Part shown: positions 43,581 through 55,701 of the stretch, in pieces | Numbering within the stretch: position 1 is the first letter of the stretch | Layout: every line of letters begins with the position of its first letter | Assembly (NCBI GenBank): GCA_948567375.1 | Contig: OX419759.1 | Coordinates: 56,572,593 to 56,636,592, forward strand | From: Lunularia cruciata | Lineage: Eukaryota; Streptophyta; Marchantiopsida; Lunulariales; Lunulariaceae | DNA: 64,000 nt | Reading direction: 5' to 3' | The notes under the pieces: model-generated | Database searches by the model: none | What the model saw: the letters and a program-made list of their open reading frames with translations, nothing else | What the model was told of the DNA's origin: nothing | Translations under genes and position numbers: made by a program

Positions 43581-44339
43581 CCAGCACCATGGGAGGCTTG
43601 TGAATATGCCTCCAAGATTGATGTGAGAGTAAGTGGTCACAACATCAAGGATGCATTGGTTGATGGAGGATCAGTTGTAAATGCCATGTCATAAAGGTTG
43701 ATGAAGAAGTTGGGTATGATACCCTCAAGAACTTCAACATTTATGGTGAGCATGGCAAACAAGCAACAAGTTTGACCAGTAGGGGTGATGGATAAAGTGG
43801 TAGTTTTAGTTATGGGATTTCAAAATCTCATAACCTTTCAAGTCTTGAAGGATTCAAGCTATGACTTACTTCTTGGGAGGCGATGGTTGAGAGCAGCAAG
43901 CACAACTGATCAATGGCACAAAGGGTACTTGAGGATTGGGCCATCAAACCATAGAGTCACAGTTCATGTGACTAACACCACCAACACTTCACATTCAGAT
44001 ACACCATCTTTTGACTATTGGGAATCAGATTCTGAAGAAGGCGTGGACATAAGCATCGAAGAGGAGACTTCCACGGAGGAGGATGAATCTGAATCTGATT
44101 CAGATGTGTATCCTTTGTGTGGTATGGATTTTGCACCTAAGCCAGAGGTTTTGAAAGACCCAAATAAATCACCATTGACACTTGAGGAGGTACAGAGAAG
44201 GTTAGCTACCCTCAAGTATGGCCCAAATGTTACCAAGGAGGAGAAGGTGAGATTTGAGGAGATTTTCCGCAAGTTCATCCATGTTTTTGCTTTCAGTTAC
44301 AAGGATTTGAAGGAAGTCACCTTGGAGGAGTACTAGATA
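43581..44339 (+). pseudogene. Protease region of host-B
   Basis: 'KDALVDGGSVVNAMS' (about 43648-43692) is the protease active-site region with D-G-G in place of D-S/T-G. 'YDLLLGRRWLRA' (about 43859-43895) is the distal motif. A stop at 43692 and another near 43774 break it. The acidic Ser/Glu-rich stretch 44010-44110 and 'TLEEVQRRLATLKYGP' lead to a TAG at 44334 before RT. Confidence 0.78.
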
Positions 44340-45768
44340 GAGGTGGAGTCACATGCAAGACGAATCCGCCAAAAACAATGTTGCATTAGCCCACCAATAT
44401 CTTTGGTTGTAAAGGAGGAGATTGATAAGCTCAAGGAGGTTAGATTTATCTTTGAGGTAGAGAATTCAGAATGGGTGTCTCCAATTGTCATTGTGAAGAA
44501 AAAGAATAGCAAGCTTTGGGTATGTATGGATTACAAGAAGCTCAATGCTATTACGAAGAAGGACTACTACCCATTGCTATTCATTGATGAGATCTTGGAG
44601 GAGGTTGCAGGTCATGAGAGGTACAGTTTTGGAGATGGTTATAGTGGATATAACCAAATCAAGATTGCACCAGAGCATCAACAACTTACCACATTCACCA
44701 CACCTTGGGGAACTTACGCTTTCAAGGTCATGCCTTTTGGGCTTTGCAATGCTCCAGCCACATTCCAACGGTTCATGAACAAGGTATTTGAACCTTTCAT
44801 TGGGAAATTTGTGAGACTTCATTGATGACTTTTGTGTCTATGAGAGCAAGGAGGAGCACTTTGAGCACCTAATCAAGGTCTTGCAACGCTTGGATGAGGC
44901 AAATGCATCACTCAACCCAGAGAAGTGCATTTTTGGATGTGAAGAAGATCTACTTTTGGGGCACATCATCTCCAAGGCTGGAATAGCAGTTGATCTTGAG
45001 AAGGTGAGGAAAATCTCAGACCTTCCATTCCCTTCAAGCTTGAAAAAGTTATGCCAATTCTTGGGGATGGTTGGATACTATAGGAGGTTCATCTTCTCAT
45101 TTTCCAACAAGGCTTATGCATTGACCATCTACATGAAGAAGGGTGTGGATTACATGGTGATTTTGGAGGACAAGGAGGCTCTCAAAGCTTTTGAGGAGCT
45201 CAAGCAATCCCTTGTTGTAGCTCTAATTCTTGCTAAACCTAATTGGAGTAAGCCTTTCATCCTCTTCACTGATGCTTCTAATGTAGCTATAGGATGCACT
45301 CTTAGTCAATTAGACCAAGATGGGCATGATCATCTAATAGCTTTTGCTAGTAGGCATATGGTTTCAACAGAGAAGAACTACTTTGTCACGGAGAGAGAAG
45401 GGTTGGCAATGATCTTTGGTCTCAAGAAGTTTAGACACTACTTGATTGGAGGGAAAGCCACCATTGTCATAGATCATAAGGCTTTGAAGTACATCTTCAA
45501 CAAGCCTAATGTTGAAGGGAGACTAGCAAGGTGGATGATACTCTTGTCTGAGTATGACTACACCATTGAGGATAGGCCTGGAAAGAAACATGCAAATGCT
45601 GATTTGTTATCTAGAGCCTATGATCATGATGAAGATGAGCCAATAGATGATTCCTTCCTGGATGAGGAGCTCATGACAATCTCAATCACTCAAGAGGTTC
45701 CAATGGAGTACAAGGAGATTGTGGATTTTGTGACAAGAGGTAACTATCCAAAAGTGATGCATGCTAGG
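44340..45768 (+). pseudogene. RT and RNase H of host-B
   Basis: 'CMDYKKLNAITKKDYYP', 'FGDGYSGYNQIKIAPEHQ' and 'VMPFGLCNAPATFQRFM' are in one frame. A one-base shift near 44815 precedes the catalytic 'FIDDFCVY' (about 44818-44842). After it comes 'EKCIFGCEEDLLLGHIIS', 'FLGMVGYYRRFI', then RNase H 'LFTDASNVAIGCTLSQ' (about 45265-45312), 'TEREGLAMIFGLKKFRHYL', 'IDHKALKYIF' and 'NADLLSRAYDH'. The open frame ends inside the GL insertion at 45774. The catalytic residues visible are intact; the frameshift kills the enzyme. Confidence 0.9.
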
Positions 45769-45773
45769 GAGAG
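45769..45773. other. Target site duplication GAGAG (left) of the GL element
   Basis: It matches 59494-59498 at the far side of the 13,720-base element and defines both ends. Confidence 0.93.
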
Positions 45774-46159
45774 TGTGGTGCCCACATTTTTTGTTTTTTT
45801 CAAAATAAAGGAGAAGAAGTGTATAAAGAAGTCGGATTGTGCCTGTATGGCCAAAGAAGGTGAAGAAAATTGTCTTTGGGATAAAACCCGAAGTAAAGTG
45901 ACTTTGGGTCATAAGGCAAAGTACTCGGAAATGCCGTGCTAGCATACAATACGAAGTAACTTGTCTTCGGATCGGAGGGAGTTCAACCCGAGGCGAAGAC
46001 AGTCTAACAACCTTTCATCGGGGTGAGAAATTCAAGAAGGGGCCATTTCAAAACTGGCGGCTCATACGCACAAAGGTTGATTGACAATGACAGGTGCATG
46101 CCGGAGGTGTGATTTCTCGGTAGAAACTCGAAGTGACGGAAGACGAAGAAGTACCACTC

Positions 46160-46167
46160 TATAAAAA
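46160..46167 (+). promoter_or_regulatory. TATA box just upstream of the LTR-encoded frame
   Basis: TATAAAAA lies 27 bases before the ATG at 46187. The same arrangement is kept in the 3' LTR (56089-56096) and in solo LTRs GL-e and GL-f. The spacing is so short that transcription would start at or near the ATG. Confidence 0.5.
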
Positions 46168-46186
46168 TCAAAATTGCAACAACAAA

Positions 46187-48748
46187 ATGTCGAGCAATTT
46201 TCCTTCGCCGTTGAGGAGTCATCTTGCAGGTGATCGAGGAAAGGGAAATAGAGTTGGACTCGTGTTAGTGCGCAAGGGAGAAGTTGCGAGAGAGAAATCG
46301 AGAGACATTAAGAAAGCAGAAGAGATGGGAGGAGGGAAGAAGAACTCCGAATTTGCAGTGAGAAATCATGCAATTTGGAGATTAGATGTAGTAGCGAGGA
46401 TTGAAGTCTTGAGCCGACTTTGGATCACTTTTCTGGCATGGAACTGGAACGTAAGTTTTCCAGGATTCATGACAGAAATCATCGAGAGTAAATGTCTCGA
46501 TGGTCCCGAGGAAGAAGGGAAGAGAGGAAATCCGGCTCGCTGGACAGAGTCGGATTGGAGACTCGTACTTGGGAAGGAGGCTGGTTTGGAGTAGGGAACC
46601 ACGTTCTTGGGGAAAGGAGAGATAGCCCAAGAAACGCAAGAGGTGAGAGATGCCTTCTCGTCAAAGAGAACGAAGAATGGGTACAAAGTGGAGAGCTACA
46701 AAGACCCTGTGAGGAGAGGAATTGTGAGTGCACTAATGGCCATCCTGAAGCCGGAGAGAACCACTTATGTGATGAAATACCAAGCGGTGTTCTTTCACAA
46801 GTTATTTGCAAGAGAACCGATCAACTAGGCAAGGTGTTTTCACGGGAGAACGAGGCAGATAGTGTGGAATCTGCGGGACAAGTCGCCTCCCCACTACATC
46901 GTACCATTTGCAGCACATTTCTACCTCGGGTTAAATTTGCTCAATTTGGCAGAGTGCAATAGAATGGTGTCTCATTTCCATCTTGACTTGAGAAGAGAAG
47001 TCGACGCGGGGGAGCAGCAATACATTCTCCAAATCCGGAGCACGGACGACTACTACGTGAAGACATGGAAAAATGTGGAGGTCATTGTAAGTACCCCAAC
47101 GAAGAAGAGAACTCGGCAAGCAAAAGCCGAAGAAAACAAAAAACCTCAAAAGATGCAGAAAAATAACCCGAGGCGAGGAATGGTGGTGATTGAGTCAAAA
47201 GATGAAGACTCAGAAGGCAAAGCCGAGCTCAAGACGGAGGACTCGCAACATGAGGAGGAACCTGAGCTGACACTGCAGAGTGGAGATACTAGCTGTGACA
47301 GTGAAGACGGTGGAGAAATGACCTCGGCACCAGCGGCTGAAGAATACGAAGAAGAAGTGCAAGCCAAAGTAGAAGCCGAAGACAATGCAGCGCTGGAAGA
47401 CGAAGTACCGGTGCTCGAGGAGAAGAAGATCGCAGTACAGCGAGGACGTAAGGCAAAGTGTGAAGCGGGGCCAAGTAGAGTGAAGGAAGAGGTAGAAGAA
47501 AGCTCGGGCAGTGAGGCATCAATTCCGATACAAAGACTCGAGAGAAGAAGGCGAGTATCGGGAGAACACGAAGAAAGAAGAGAGACCACTCTGTGGGAGG
47601 AAGAAGTTGCCAGTAATGGAGTAGATTACCTGCAAGAAGTAGTGTGCCCACTGTTGGTGAAGTTGGAACAAAAGAAGAAGGAAATGCAGTCTACTTGTTC
47701 AGAGGTAAAGACTGTTTTGCAGGTCTTATCAAGATTAGAAGAAGAGAACTCGGAGTTGAAGAAGCATGTAACCCGAGGTGAGGACGGGAGAGAAGTACTG
47801 CAAGCAGAAGCAGTAGAGAGAAGTCAAGTAATCAAAGACCTGAAGAGAGAAGTGAGTTATCGAGAGGATCTTGCGAGGAAGAGTGACATCGCAAGGGAGA
47901 GACAAGGAGCTGAATTCGAAATCTTGAAGCAGCAGTTTGCTGATTCAAGAGTAGAGCTTATCCATGCTATGGCGAGGGTAGCACCGAAGGATCAAGAGCT
48001 TGATCGAGTGATGGAGAGTATGGAGGAGAAGAAGCAACTCTGGCAAAGAGAGTTGTCTGTGCGGTATAGAGAAGAAGCGAGATTACGAGAATTACTTTGT
48101 AATCAGGAAGAGAAAATCATACAGAAGGAGAAAGAGAAGGAAGCGGTGAAGGCCTAGTTCAAAGAAGAGTTGGCAATGTACAGAGAGGAATGGCTTGCAG
48201 ATCGGGAACAAGAATGAAAGACAAGATTGGAGCCATTGAAGGAAATAGTCCTCAAAGTAAACGCAATGTTAAGTACAGAAGCCAGCGTTCGAATTGAAGA
48301 AGCGCGACTGCACGAGGTGATGTTGTTGGTGTAGGAGATGAGGCGAAGACAAGTGAAAGATACTGATTTGAATGCCTTGTTAATTAGTCTCAGAACTCGT
48401 GTAGACAGAAAGATTTTAGAGGTAGAGGATAACATCTCAATTAGATTAGACTTAGTGAGAATAGAGCTAGAAAAGCTTCGGCAGGATGTTAAGGCAAAAC
48501 CCGAAGTAGATAACATAGGAATCCAAATGTCTTCGGAGTTGCCCTCAGAGACATTAGAGAAGAGTGGGTTGAAAGATGAAGAGTTAGATAGACTACCCAC
48601 TAGTGCAATTTCAGATCAGGAAAGAGAATTGCTAGATCTGGTCGAAGAAGTAGGAGATGTGAAACCCGAGGAAAATGTAGTAGGAAGTAAGATTACTTCG
48701 GGTTCGGGTTTGAAAGCCAAGGAAGAAGTAAACATCGGATCGGATTAG
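46187..48748 (+). pseudogene. LTR-encoded coiled-coil protein, 5' LTR copy
   Basis: ATG at 46187 ('MSSNFPSPLRSHLAG'), normal stop at 48746-48748, about 853 codons. The conserved N-terminal domain lies at about 46380-46960 ('ITFLAWNWNVSFPGF', 'GYKVESYKDPVRR', 'MKYQAVFFHKLFAREP'). The Lys/Arg patch is at about 47090-47180 and the acidic Glu/Asp domain at 47185-47420. The coiled coil spans about 47640-48150. 'ISIRLDLVRIELEKLRQDV' is near 48450. Five in-frame stops: TAG near 46592, 46826, 48157 and 48332, TGA near 48216. The 3' LTR copy differs at some of these, so decay happened after insertion. Confidence 0.83.
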
Positions 48749-49548
48749 TAACCGATTTGATATTTGAAGGGGTAGATATGAAGATGTGCATTGTCATTTC
48801 GGATCTGTAGGTTAGAACAGTTGTTGTAGAACAGTATAGTTGTTAGAACTGTCGATTGCTTCACTATTTAAGAGTGGCATTCGCAGGAAATTGTTGTTCA
48901 GTGCTCATTATTTTTGAGAATAAATAAAGCAAAGTGCTATGAAGCAATGCTTGTTGCTTGAGCTTGATTCCGAGTATCAACTTTGTGTCTATGTTTGTGA
49001 GTGTTTGGAGAAATTTGAAGTGCAAGTCAGAATGCTTGTTGGATGTTGGATTCCATAGCCTTGATCTTCATTCTGTGTGTTTGATCCTGAGTGAAGTGCA
49101 ATCGAAGCAATGCCTTGATAGATCTGAGAGGAATTGTAGTGTTGGTAGTATTCTGCATTTGTGAGTGCAGTGCGAAGTTGATGTGAAGCAATTTCGATCA
49201 AGGAAGTTGTGCCTTTAGTGGAGGGGTGGAACACAATTCTGAGGCAAAGTCGTTTTGTAGTGAAGTGCCGTTTTTGGGAGAGCCTGAATCATCACAATCA
49301 AGATTGTTTGGAAAGATTTGATGGAGTTGTGATTATGGAGTGTTAATTTGTGACAAGACTGCGAGTAAGTGCTTGTTACTCTCTTCTGGGTGTGGTTTCT
49401 ACCTGAGAGACTAAAGAAGAACTCAAGAAGAACTGAAATTGTTACTTTGCTTCGTATTTGACCAATTCTGACTCGTATCTCTGCGGGAAGGAACTTTACT
49501 TACCCGATTACCGCAAAAGTGATATTTGCCGGGTTGTCACATGATTTT

Positions 49549-49566
49549 TGGCGCCGCTGCCGGGGA
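49549..49566 (+). other. Primer binding site, Asp-tRNA type
   Basis: TGGCGCCGCTGCCGGGGA lies 7 bases after the 5' LTR. It differs by one base from the TGGCGCCGTTGCCGGGGA primer site of plant Tat/Athila elements, which pairs with the 3' end of Asp tRNA. It confirms that 49541 is the LTR end and that the long coding repeat is an LTR. Confidence 0.92.
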
Positions 49567-49629
49567 TACAAATCTCGGAAGTGGAAGAATATGAAGCCAA
49601 ATTGGAGACTGGGTATCAATGCAATATGA

Positions 49630-51480
49630 ATGTCTGCATTGAAAGAACAACGGGAAGAGAGAGCTCAAAGACGAGCACTTCAGCGTGAAGAAGGCGAACG
49701 TCTGAACGTCCCATCCATCGTTGACGAAACTAAGTGAGAGGCGTTGGAGTTTCAACTCCTTCACGAAGTGCAAGAAGCCCTGCGAGAACTCGACCACAAG
49801 AAACGCGAAGGCGGTTGGCAAGGCTACTTCGTATCTCCCTCTTCTTCCAAGAAGAAGAAAGAATCGAGTGGGCAAACATATGCATTGTGGCCCAGTACAC
49901 CAACTTCCCCTAGAGTTGTAAAGGAAGTTGTTTCCTTGAAGACCTTTGTTTGAGAAAAGACAGCACAAACACTTACTGAAGACGAGTGTCAATATCTTCT
50001 ACGAACGATTCCTTGGTTGTCCCAAAGGAATTTTGAAGAACCCATCGAAGGTGTTGATCCTGAATCTTCCAGTCGGGTTGAAGTCAACACCCTCACAGCA
50101 GAAATTGTTGAAGAAGACCCTACCTTGAATTTGATGAATTGGAATCCCTGGGCTGACAACACGGCGTCAATTCCAGCCAATTCTTCCGTTCCGTCAAGTT
50201 CCACATTACCTCAGCCGATCCCAGTGCATCAAACAATGACTTTGCTCCCTGTCACCCGACACGTCTATCAGAAGTATAAGGGGACAGAACAAGACGAAGA
50301 CCCGATGAATTCATCAAAGAATTTGAAGTCATCTCCTTTGCTAACAAGGAGCATGACTCGGCGGATCGACTGAGAATTTTTCCAAGTCTGCTTTGCAAGA
50401 AAGCACGGAGCTGGTACACCCATGTGACTCAGAAGGGGTTTGTACCATCGGACTGGGCAGACTTGAGAAACAACTTCCTGGAACGATTCTCAGAGGTTGA
50501 CTACGATACGAGTGTCTTTGCGGCACTCAACAATTTGGACCGAGGCAAGAAGGAGAAGTTGAGAGACTACTCTGAGCGGTTCATGGCACTACTAAACCGA
50601 GTTCCCAAGCAATCAGGGGTGGTGGGATACTCCGATGCCCAAGCCATTACCTGGTTCCTCGGGGGCCTTTCACCAGAGATACGAATCTTTGCCAAGGAGA
50701 GGAACGTAACTTCCCTGGACAAAGTACTCAAACATGTCGCTCGTTATGAAGCGGCCCACTCTCACTCTGCCGGTAAGTGGAGAAGAAGGGCAAGAAGCCC
50801 AGCAGGAGAGCTTCATGCAGCACCTCCCCTTCTTCGGACGAATCTTCTATGTCTTCGAGCTCTTCTTTGGAATCCGAAGAAGAATCAAAGCCAAGACGAG
50901 TCAAAAGACGTGGAGGCAAGAAACCAGTGACTCCTCCAGCCAAGAGTGTACAGAAGGCGGATACGAAGCTGGATGCCCTCATCAAGGAGTTTTCAGATTT
51001 CAAGATCCAGATGATTGGGGCTAAGGACCAAAGAAAGGCCCCAGCATTTGGACGATCTAATGTGTGGTGCACCGCATGTGGCAAATCCGGCCACGCCAAC
51101 ACAGAATGCAATACTCGTAATGCATTCCCAATGCAGCAGATTGATTGGGTTTCGGGATGGAACCAAGATGAGGACGAAGAGGCGGTGTACCAAACTCAGG
51201 AGGTACAGCCTCAACTGAGCACATCGTATCAAGGTCCGGGGTTTGGACCCAGGGAGTATAACCCCAATGCTCCTTCACGAAGACCACCGATGAGCAACCA
51301 AAATTGCCCTCAGAATGTTGCACCCGGAGCCTGTTATAATTGTGGCTCAATGGGACATTGGTCTCCAAATTGTCCCAAGCCAAGAAGGCAAATTGGGTAT
51401 GTTCCCCTGTGTGAAAATTGTAAAGGATCGGGGCATACGGGCAACCAATGCCCTCACCCACCGAACCCGAAGCCTACTGT
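49630..51480 (+). pseudogene. gag: gag of the GL element, three CCHC knuckles
   Basis: It starts at ATG 49630 ('MSALKEQREERAQRRALQRE'). TGA at about 49735 and 49950 stand where CGA is expected. A frameshift near 50300 precedes the capsid core 'EFIKEFEVISFANKEHD', 'WADLRNNFLERFSEVDYD' and 'LRDYSERFMALLNRVP'. Another shift near 50770 opens the 742-codon frame to 53005. Three knuckles follow: 'CTACGKSGHANTEC' (about 51068-51109), 'CYNCGSMGHWSPNC' (about 51332-51373) and 'CENCKGSGHTGNQC' (about 51413-51454). A Ser-rich, then Lys/Arg-rich stretch precedes them. Three knuckles is more than the usual one or two. Confidence 0.88.
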
Positions 51481-53005
51481 AAAATATGTACAGACCTCCG
51501 CTGAGCATGCAGCACTTCAGCCGAAGGGGGATACGAATGTAAATTGCATTACTCTTGAGGAAGAAAGACCTCAAGAAAGGAGTCCGGCCTCAGAAGGAGA
51601 ATGGCCAGACCTTGAAATTTTGAAAGTTGAGACACGCTCCAGCAAGAAGAAGCGTGATCCCGAAGAACTGAGTACGACCTCGTCGTCTTCCCAAAAGGCA
51701 AAGAGACAGCGCCAAAAAGCCATTCTTTCGGCCAAGGAGGAAAAGATCCTCGCAAAAGCTAAAGCTAAAGCCTTGCAGAAAGAATTAACGGAAGCCTTAC
51801 TCAGGACTCGGGAACTGAGTTTGGAAGAAGAGAAGAAGACAAAGTCTCCAGTTTTTCCGGCGGACATCCGATCCGAAGTAAAGGGTCTGATCCAAGCCGA
51901 GGTAGGCCAACCCGAGGAAGCTCGGGTTAAGGCCATCAGCAAGCCCGTCACCATTTTGAAGCGTCTTGAAGTCAAGAGGGAGCATGGAGAGTCCTCGGAC
52001 CCAAAGCCAAAGATGAAGACGGTCAAATTGGGAGGAGTTCCCCAATATGATATTGTAGCCAATCTGGCCACCACAAATGCCAATGTTACATTTAAGCAAT
52101 TGTGGGAAGATAACAAGCTGTACAAGAGACAGCTTAATTTGGCCCTCAAGAAGGTGAGGTTGATGTCAAAGAAGGACCAGCCTGCTATCTATCATATTGA
52201 ACAAGAAGATTTGGGATCTCCCGAGGTAGACGTGGAGATTGCAGGGTGCATGATCACATCGATACCCATTGACTCTGGGTCCGGTGTGAATGTCATGACC
52301 AAAGATACTGCAAATCGACTCGGGTATCATACGTTTGAACCAACACCCCGAGTTTTGAAGTTTGCAGACCAAACCAGGAGACGGCCCTTGGGCATGCTGT
52401 TGAACATTACCACGATCATTGGAGGGGTACCCTTCAAGTTGAATTACATCGTGTTGCGGCCAGTGACAAAAACTGGTTACCCTCTGTTGATTGGCAGACC
52501 CTGGTTGTATAGTGCCCAAGTTGTAGTGGATTGGCATCAGCAGAAGTTAAGATTCAAGGACATTTCATCCGAAGATCAGAAGCTGGTGACTATGAGTTGG
52601 ACGAAGGTTCCCCATCTCGGGGAAACAAGTTTGTCAGAAGAGGAGGACGAATCCAAAGACTCATCGTCTTTGTGTTCAAACGAATCCAAAGATGAAGTCC
52701 AAGTTAATTACTTGGAATGCTACAAGGTAGAGGTTGACAACGAAGATCCATATGACCTCACCTCGGGTGAACCTGACTTGGAGGAAGGGGGTTTGATGGC
52801 CGCTCGCCTCGGGATAAGCCCAATAAGCCACGTTGAAGGAGTCATCAACCCCGATGACTGTCAAGAGGTGTTACTCACTGAAGGAAAAAATTTAAAGATC
52901 TCAAAGACAGTTACTTTGGAGGAGTTTGCAGGATACACTGCCCTGTTTATAGAGTTCCAGGATGTATTCGCCTGGTCGATTGATCAAATGCCGGGTATTC
53001 CATGA
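51481..53005 (+). pseudogene. Lys/Glu-rich spacer and aspartic protease of the GL element
   Basis: After the knuckles the frame has a long charged spacer (about 51590-52040) with a predicted helical run of alternating K, A and E ('KEEKILAKAKAKALQKELTE'), not typical of gag-pro. The protease site 'SIPIDSGSGVNVMT' is at about 52258-52300 and 'YPLLIGRPWLYSAQVVVDW' at about 52479-52535. An acidic Ser/Glu-rich linker and 'LFIEFQDVFAWSIDQMPGIP' end at a TGA (53003-53005) where CGA is expected. The protease itself is uninterrupted. Confidence 0.87.
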
Positions 53006-54586
53006 GAATTCAGAGAACACCGGATTGATTTGATTGAAGGTGCAGTTCCGGTTTGGCAGCGACAATACCGCCTGAACCCGAAGTACTCGCTTTTGGTGAA
53101 AGATGAAATCGATAAGTACTTAGGGGCCAGAATCATCTTCCTTGTCTTAAGCAGTGAATGGATCTCCCCCATTGTCATTGTCCCGAAGAAGAAAACAGGG
53201 AAGATCCGAGTGTGCCAAGACTTCCGAAAATTGAACGCAGTTACAAGGAAAGATCATCATCCCTTGCCTTTTACTGATACAATTTTAGATCAGGTAGCTG
53301 GGCATCCTTGTTATAGTTTTCTCGATGGATTTTCAGGGTACAATCAAGTATCCATTCGAGAAGAAGACAAGGATAAAACTACATTCACGACCGATTGGGG
53401 CACTTTTGCTTACAATCAAATGCCCTTTGGGTTGTGTAATGCTCCCGCTACTTTCCAGCGGATGATGAATTTGATCTTCAAGGATTTCCTGCGCAAATTT
53501 GTTGAAGTTTTTATTGATGACTTTTGTGTGTTTGGGCAAAGAGATGTACATATAGATTACCTTTGCCAAACGTTTGAAAGGTGTCATTTTGCCGGCTTGT
53601 CATTACACCCGGAGAAATGCTTCTTCGCAATGAAGGAGGGAATTCTTCTGGGGCATCGGGTGTCAAGCCGAGGTATTGAAGTCGATGTTGAGAAGGTTAA
53701 GATAATTGCAGCTTTGGAATCCCCGAAGAACATCCGGGAGCTAAGAGCCTTCTTGGGACATGTCGGATATTACAGACGCTTTGTGTCAAACTATGCAGTG
53801 CTTGCTGCACCACTTACAAAGCTTCTGAAGAAATCCAAAGACTATCTGTGGGACGCACATCAAGAAGAAGCTTTCCATGTGTTGAAGAAGAAACTGGTTG
53901 AAGCACCAGTCATGAGGGCCTCAAATTGGGATGTCCCTTTTCATGTGTATGTGGACACTTCGTCCATGGCCATCGGGGTTGTCTTAAGTCAGAAGGACGA
54001 GAAGAAGAAGGACTATCCGGTGTATTATGCTAGCCGACAACTTTCAGTTTCTGAAAAGAACTATTCGATGACTGAAAGAGAAGCACTCGGAATGGTGTAT
54101 GCCTGCAAGAAATTTTGTCATTATTTGTTGGGATATGAGTTTGTCTTCTATGTTGACCATTATGCATTGCAACATCTGGTCAAGAAGGCAGATTTATCGG
54201 GACGAATTGCAAGATGGATCTTGTTATTACAAGAGTTCACGTATACTGTACAAGTGAGGAAGGGAGCTTGGCATTCAAATGCGGACTTCATGTCCAGGTT
54301 AGAAACTCAAGACCATGAGTGGGAAATCGACGATCGGTTCCCTGACGAAGAGTTGTATCACTTATCAGCAATGAGAAGTACGAGGTATGCAGATGAATAT
54401 AATTATTTGAATACTCTCCATTGTCCTGAGGGGATGGATCTGGAACAGCGGGCAGTCTTTCTCAGGAAAATGGGGCCGTACCAGCTTAAACACAGCATTT
54501 TATTTAAGATGGGCGAAGACAAAGTACTTCGGCGATGCTTGGAGTCATACGAAGTAGGAGGAGTGATTGAATCTTTACACTCCTAG
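53006..54586 (+). pseudogene. RT and RNase H of the GL element
   Basis: The open frame 53030-54586 has no internal stop. RT: 'CQDFRKLNAVTRKDHHPLPF', 'FLDGFSGYNQVSI', 'QMPFGLCNAPATFQRMM', and the catalytic 'VFIDDFCVFG' (about 53509-53538) with both Asp. Then 'FLGHVGYYRRFV'. RNase H: 'VYVDTSSMAIGVVLSQKDE' (about 53947-54003), 'TEREALGMVYACKKFCHYL', 'YVDHYALQHLV', 'NADFMSRLET'. All catalytic residues are in place. The frame ends at a TAG (54584-54586) where CAG is expected. This is the best-preserved RT in the window. Confidence 0.93.
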
Positions 54587-55690
54587 GCATCAGGAGAACA
54601 CTATGCTTTGAAGAATACTGTAAAGAAAATTCTTTTGGCAGAGTATTGGTGGCCTACAATGTACAAAGATGTACATGCTCATATCCGAAGCTGTGATGCG
54701 TGTCAGAGAACGGGGAAGCCGATGGCTACTTCTCAATGGCCTTTGAGACCAATTTTTCCTTTGGCCCCCTTTGAGAAATGGGAGATTGATTTTGTGGGTC
54801 CTATTCAACCAGTGACCCGAGTCACAAGAAAGCGCTACATTTTGGTTTGCACTGACTATGCTACCAAGATGGTTGAAGCGGAGGCAACTTGTAGAGATGA
54901 TGCTGAAACTGTGGCGGAATTTTTCTTTCGAAACATCATCTCCCGATATGGGTGTCCTTTGGAATTGGTCAGTGACCGAGGAACACATTTTTTGAACTCG
55001 GTAATGGAGGCGTTAACCAAGTATTTTCAGATTAAACATTGGAAGATGACTCCTTATAACCCAAAAGCAAATGGCTTAACGGAAAAAGCAAATGGGTTAC
55101 TTTGTAAAATTTTGAATAAGGTGACTGTCAATTATGCCTATGACTGGGATACAAAATTACCAGCCGCGTTATGGGCCTATCGAATGACAGAGAAGATTAC
55201 AACCAAACAAACCCCATACTTCTTGACATATGGCTTGCATCCTATACTACCAGTTGAATTTGAAGTTCCGACATATCAAGTTCTATGCGAAGAACAAATG
55301 TCGGAAGAGGAAAGTCAGGATCTTCGGACTCATCAACTGATGTGGTTAGAAGAGAAAAGAGACGATGCAATGCAAACCATGAAAGAAGTACAAGCACAGA
55401 GGAAAGTCGGGCACGATCAGAGAATCAAGCCTGTGACTGTACGAGAAGGGGATTTGGTTTTATTATATGACAATCGCCGAATATTTTTTCCAGGCAAGTT
55501 GCATTTGAGATGGATGGGTCCCTATCGAGTTCTTCATCTTTATGAAAATGGATCCATGCAACTCGTCAATTTGGAAGGTAATCCTTTTGCCACTCGAGTA
55601 AACGGGTGGAGAGTTCGGAGATATTGGACCATAGACTCGGAAGTTTCTAAGACACCCGAGGTCTATGTTTGCGGGGACGCTCACATTTGA
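54587..55690 (+). pseudogene. int: Integrase of the GL element
   Basis: In the frame 54608-55690 the HHCC domain is partly visible, with 'HAHIRSCDACQRTG' giving the Cys pair. The core has 'WEIDFVGPIQPV' (D, about 54780), 'LELVSDRGTHFLNS' (D, about 54970) and 'YNPKANGLTEKANGLL' (E, about 55083). The C-terminal domain is 'VREGDLVLLYDNRRIFFPG', 'LRWMGPYRVLHLYENGSMQL', ending naturally at 55690. No chromodomain. Without the upstream TAG it would be continuous with RT. Confidence 0.93.
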
Positions 55691-55701
55691 GGGAGGGGGT
55701 A
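55686..55701 (+). other. Polypurine tract of the GL element
   Basis: TTTGAGGGAGGGGGTA directly precedes the 3' LTR and overlaps the integrase stop codon. This places the pol stop at the LTR border, so there is no separate third frame between pol and LTR. Confidence 0.85.

Larger units (their letters stand above)
45774..49541 (+). repeat. GL element 5' LTR
   Basis: 3768 bases, matched by 55702-59493 and by the solo LTRs GL-e and GL-f. About 410 bases precede the LTR-encoded frame and about 790 non-coding bases follow it. The non-coding tail contains TATTTAAG (48866-48873), a second possible promoter core. Confidence 0.94.

Noticed and set aside
48749-49541. Only the ~790-base tail as the LTR, with the coding part as a third gene between pol and LTR
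   Set aside because: The TG end, the polypurine tract and the target duplications of three independent insertions all lie outside the coding part, at TGTGGTGCCCACA.
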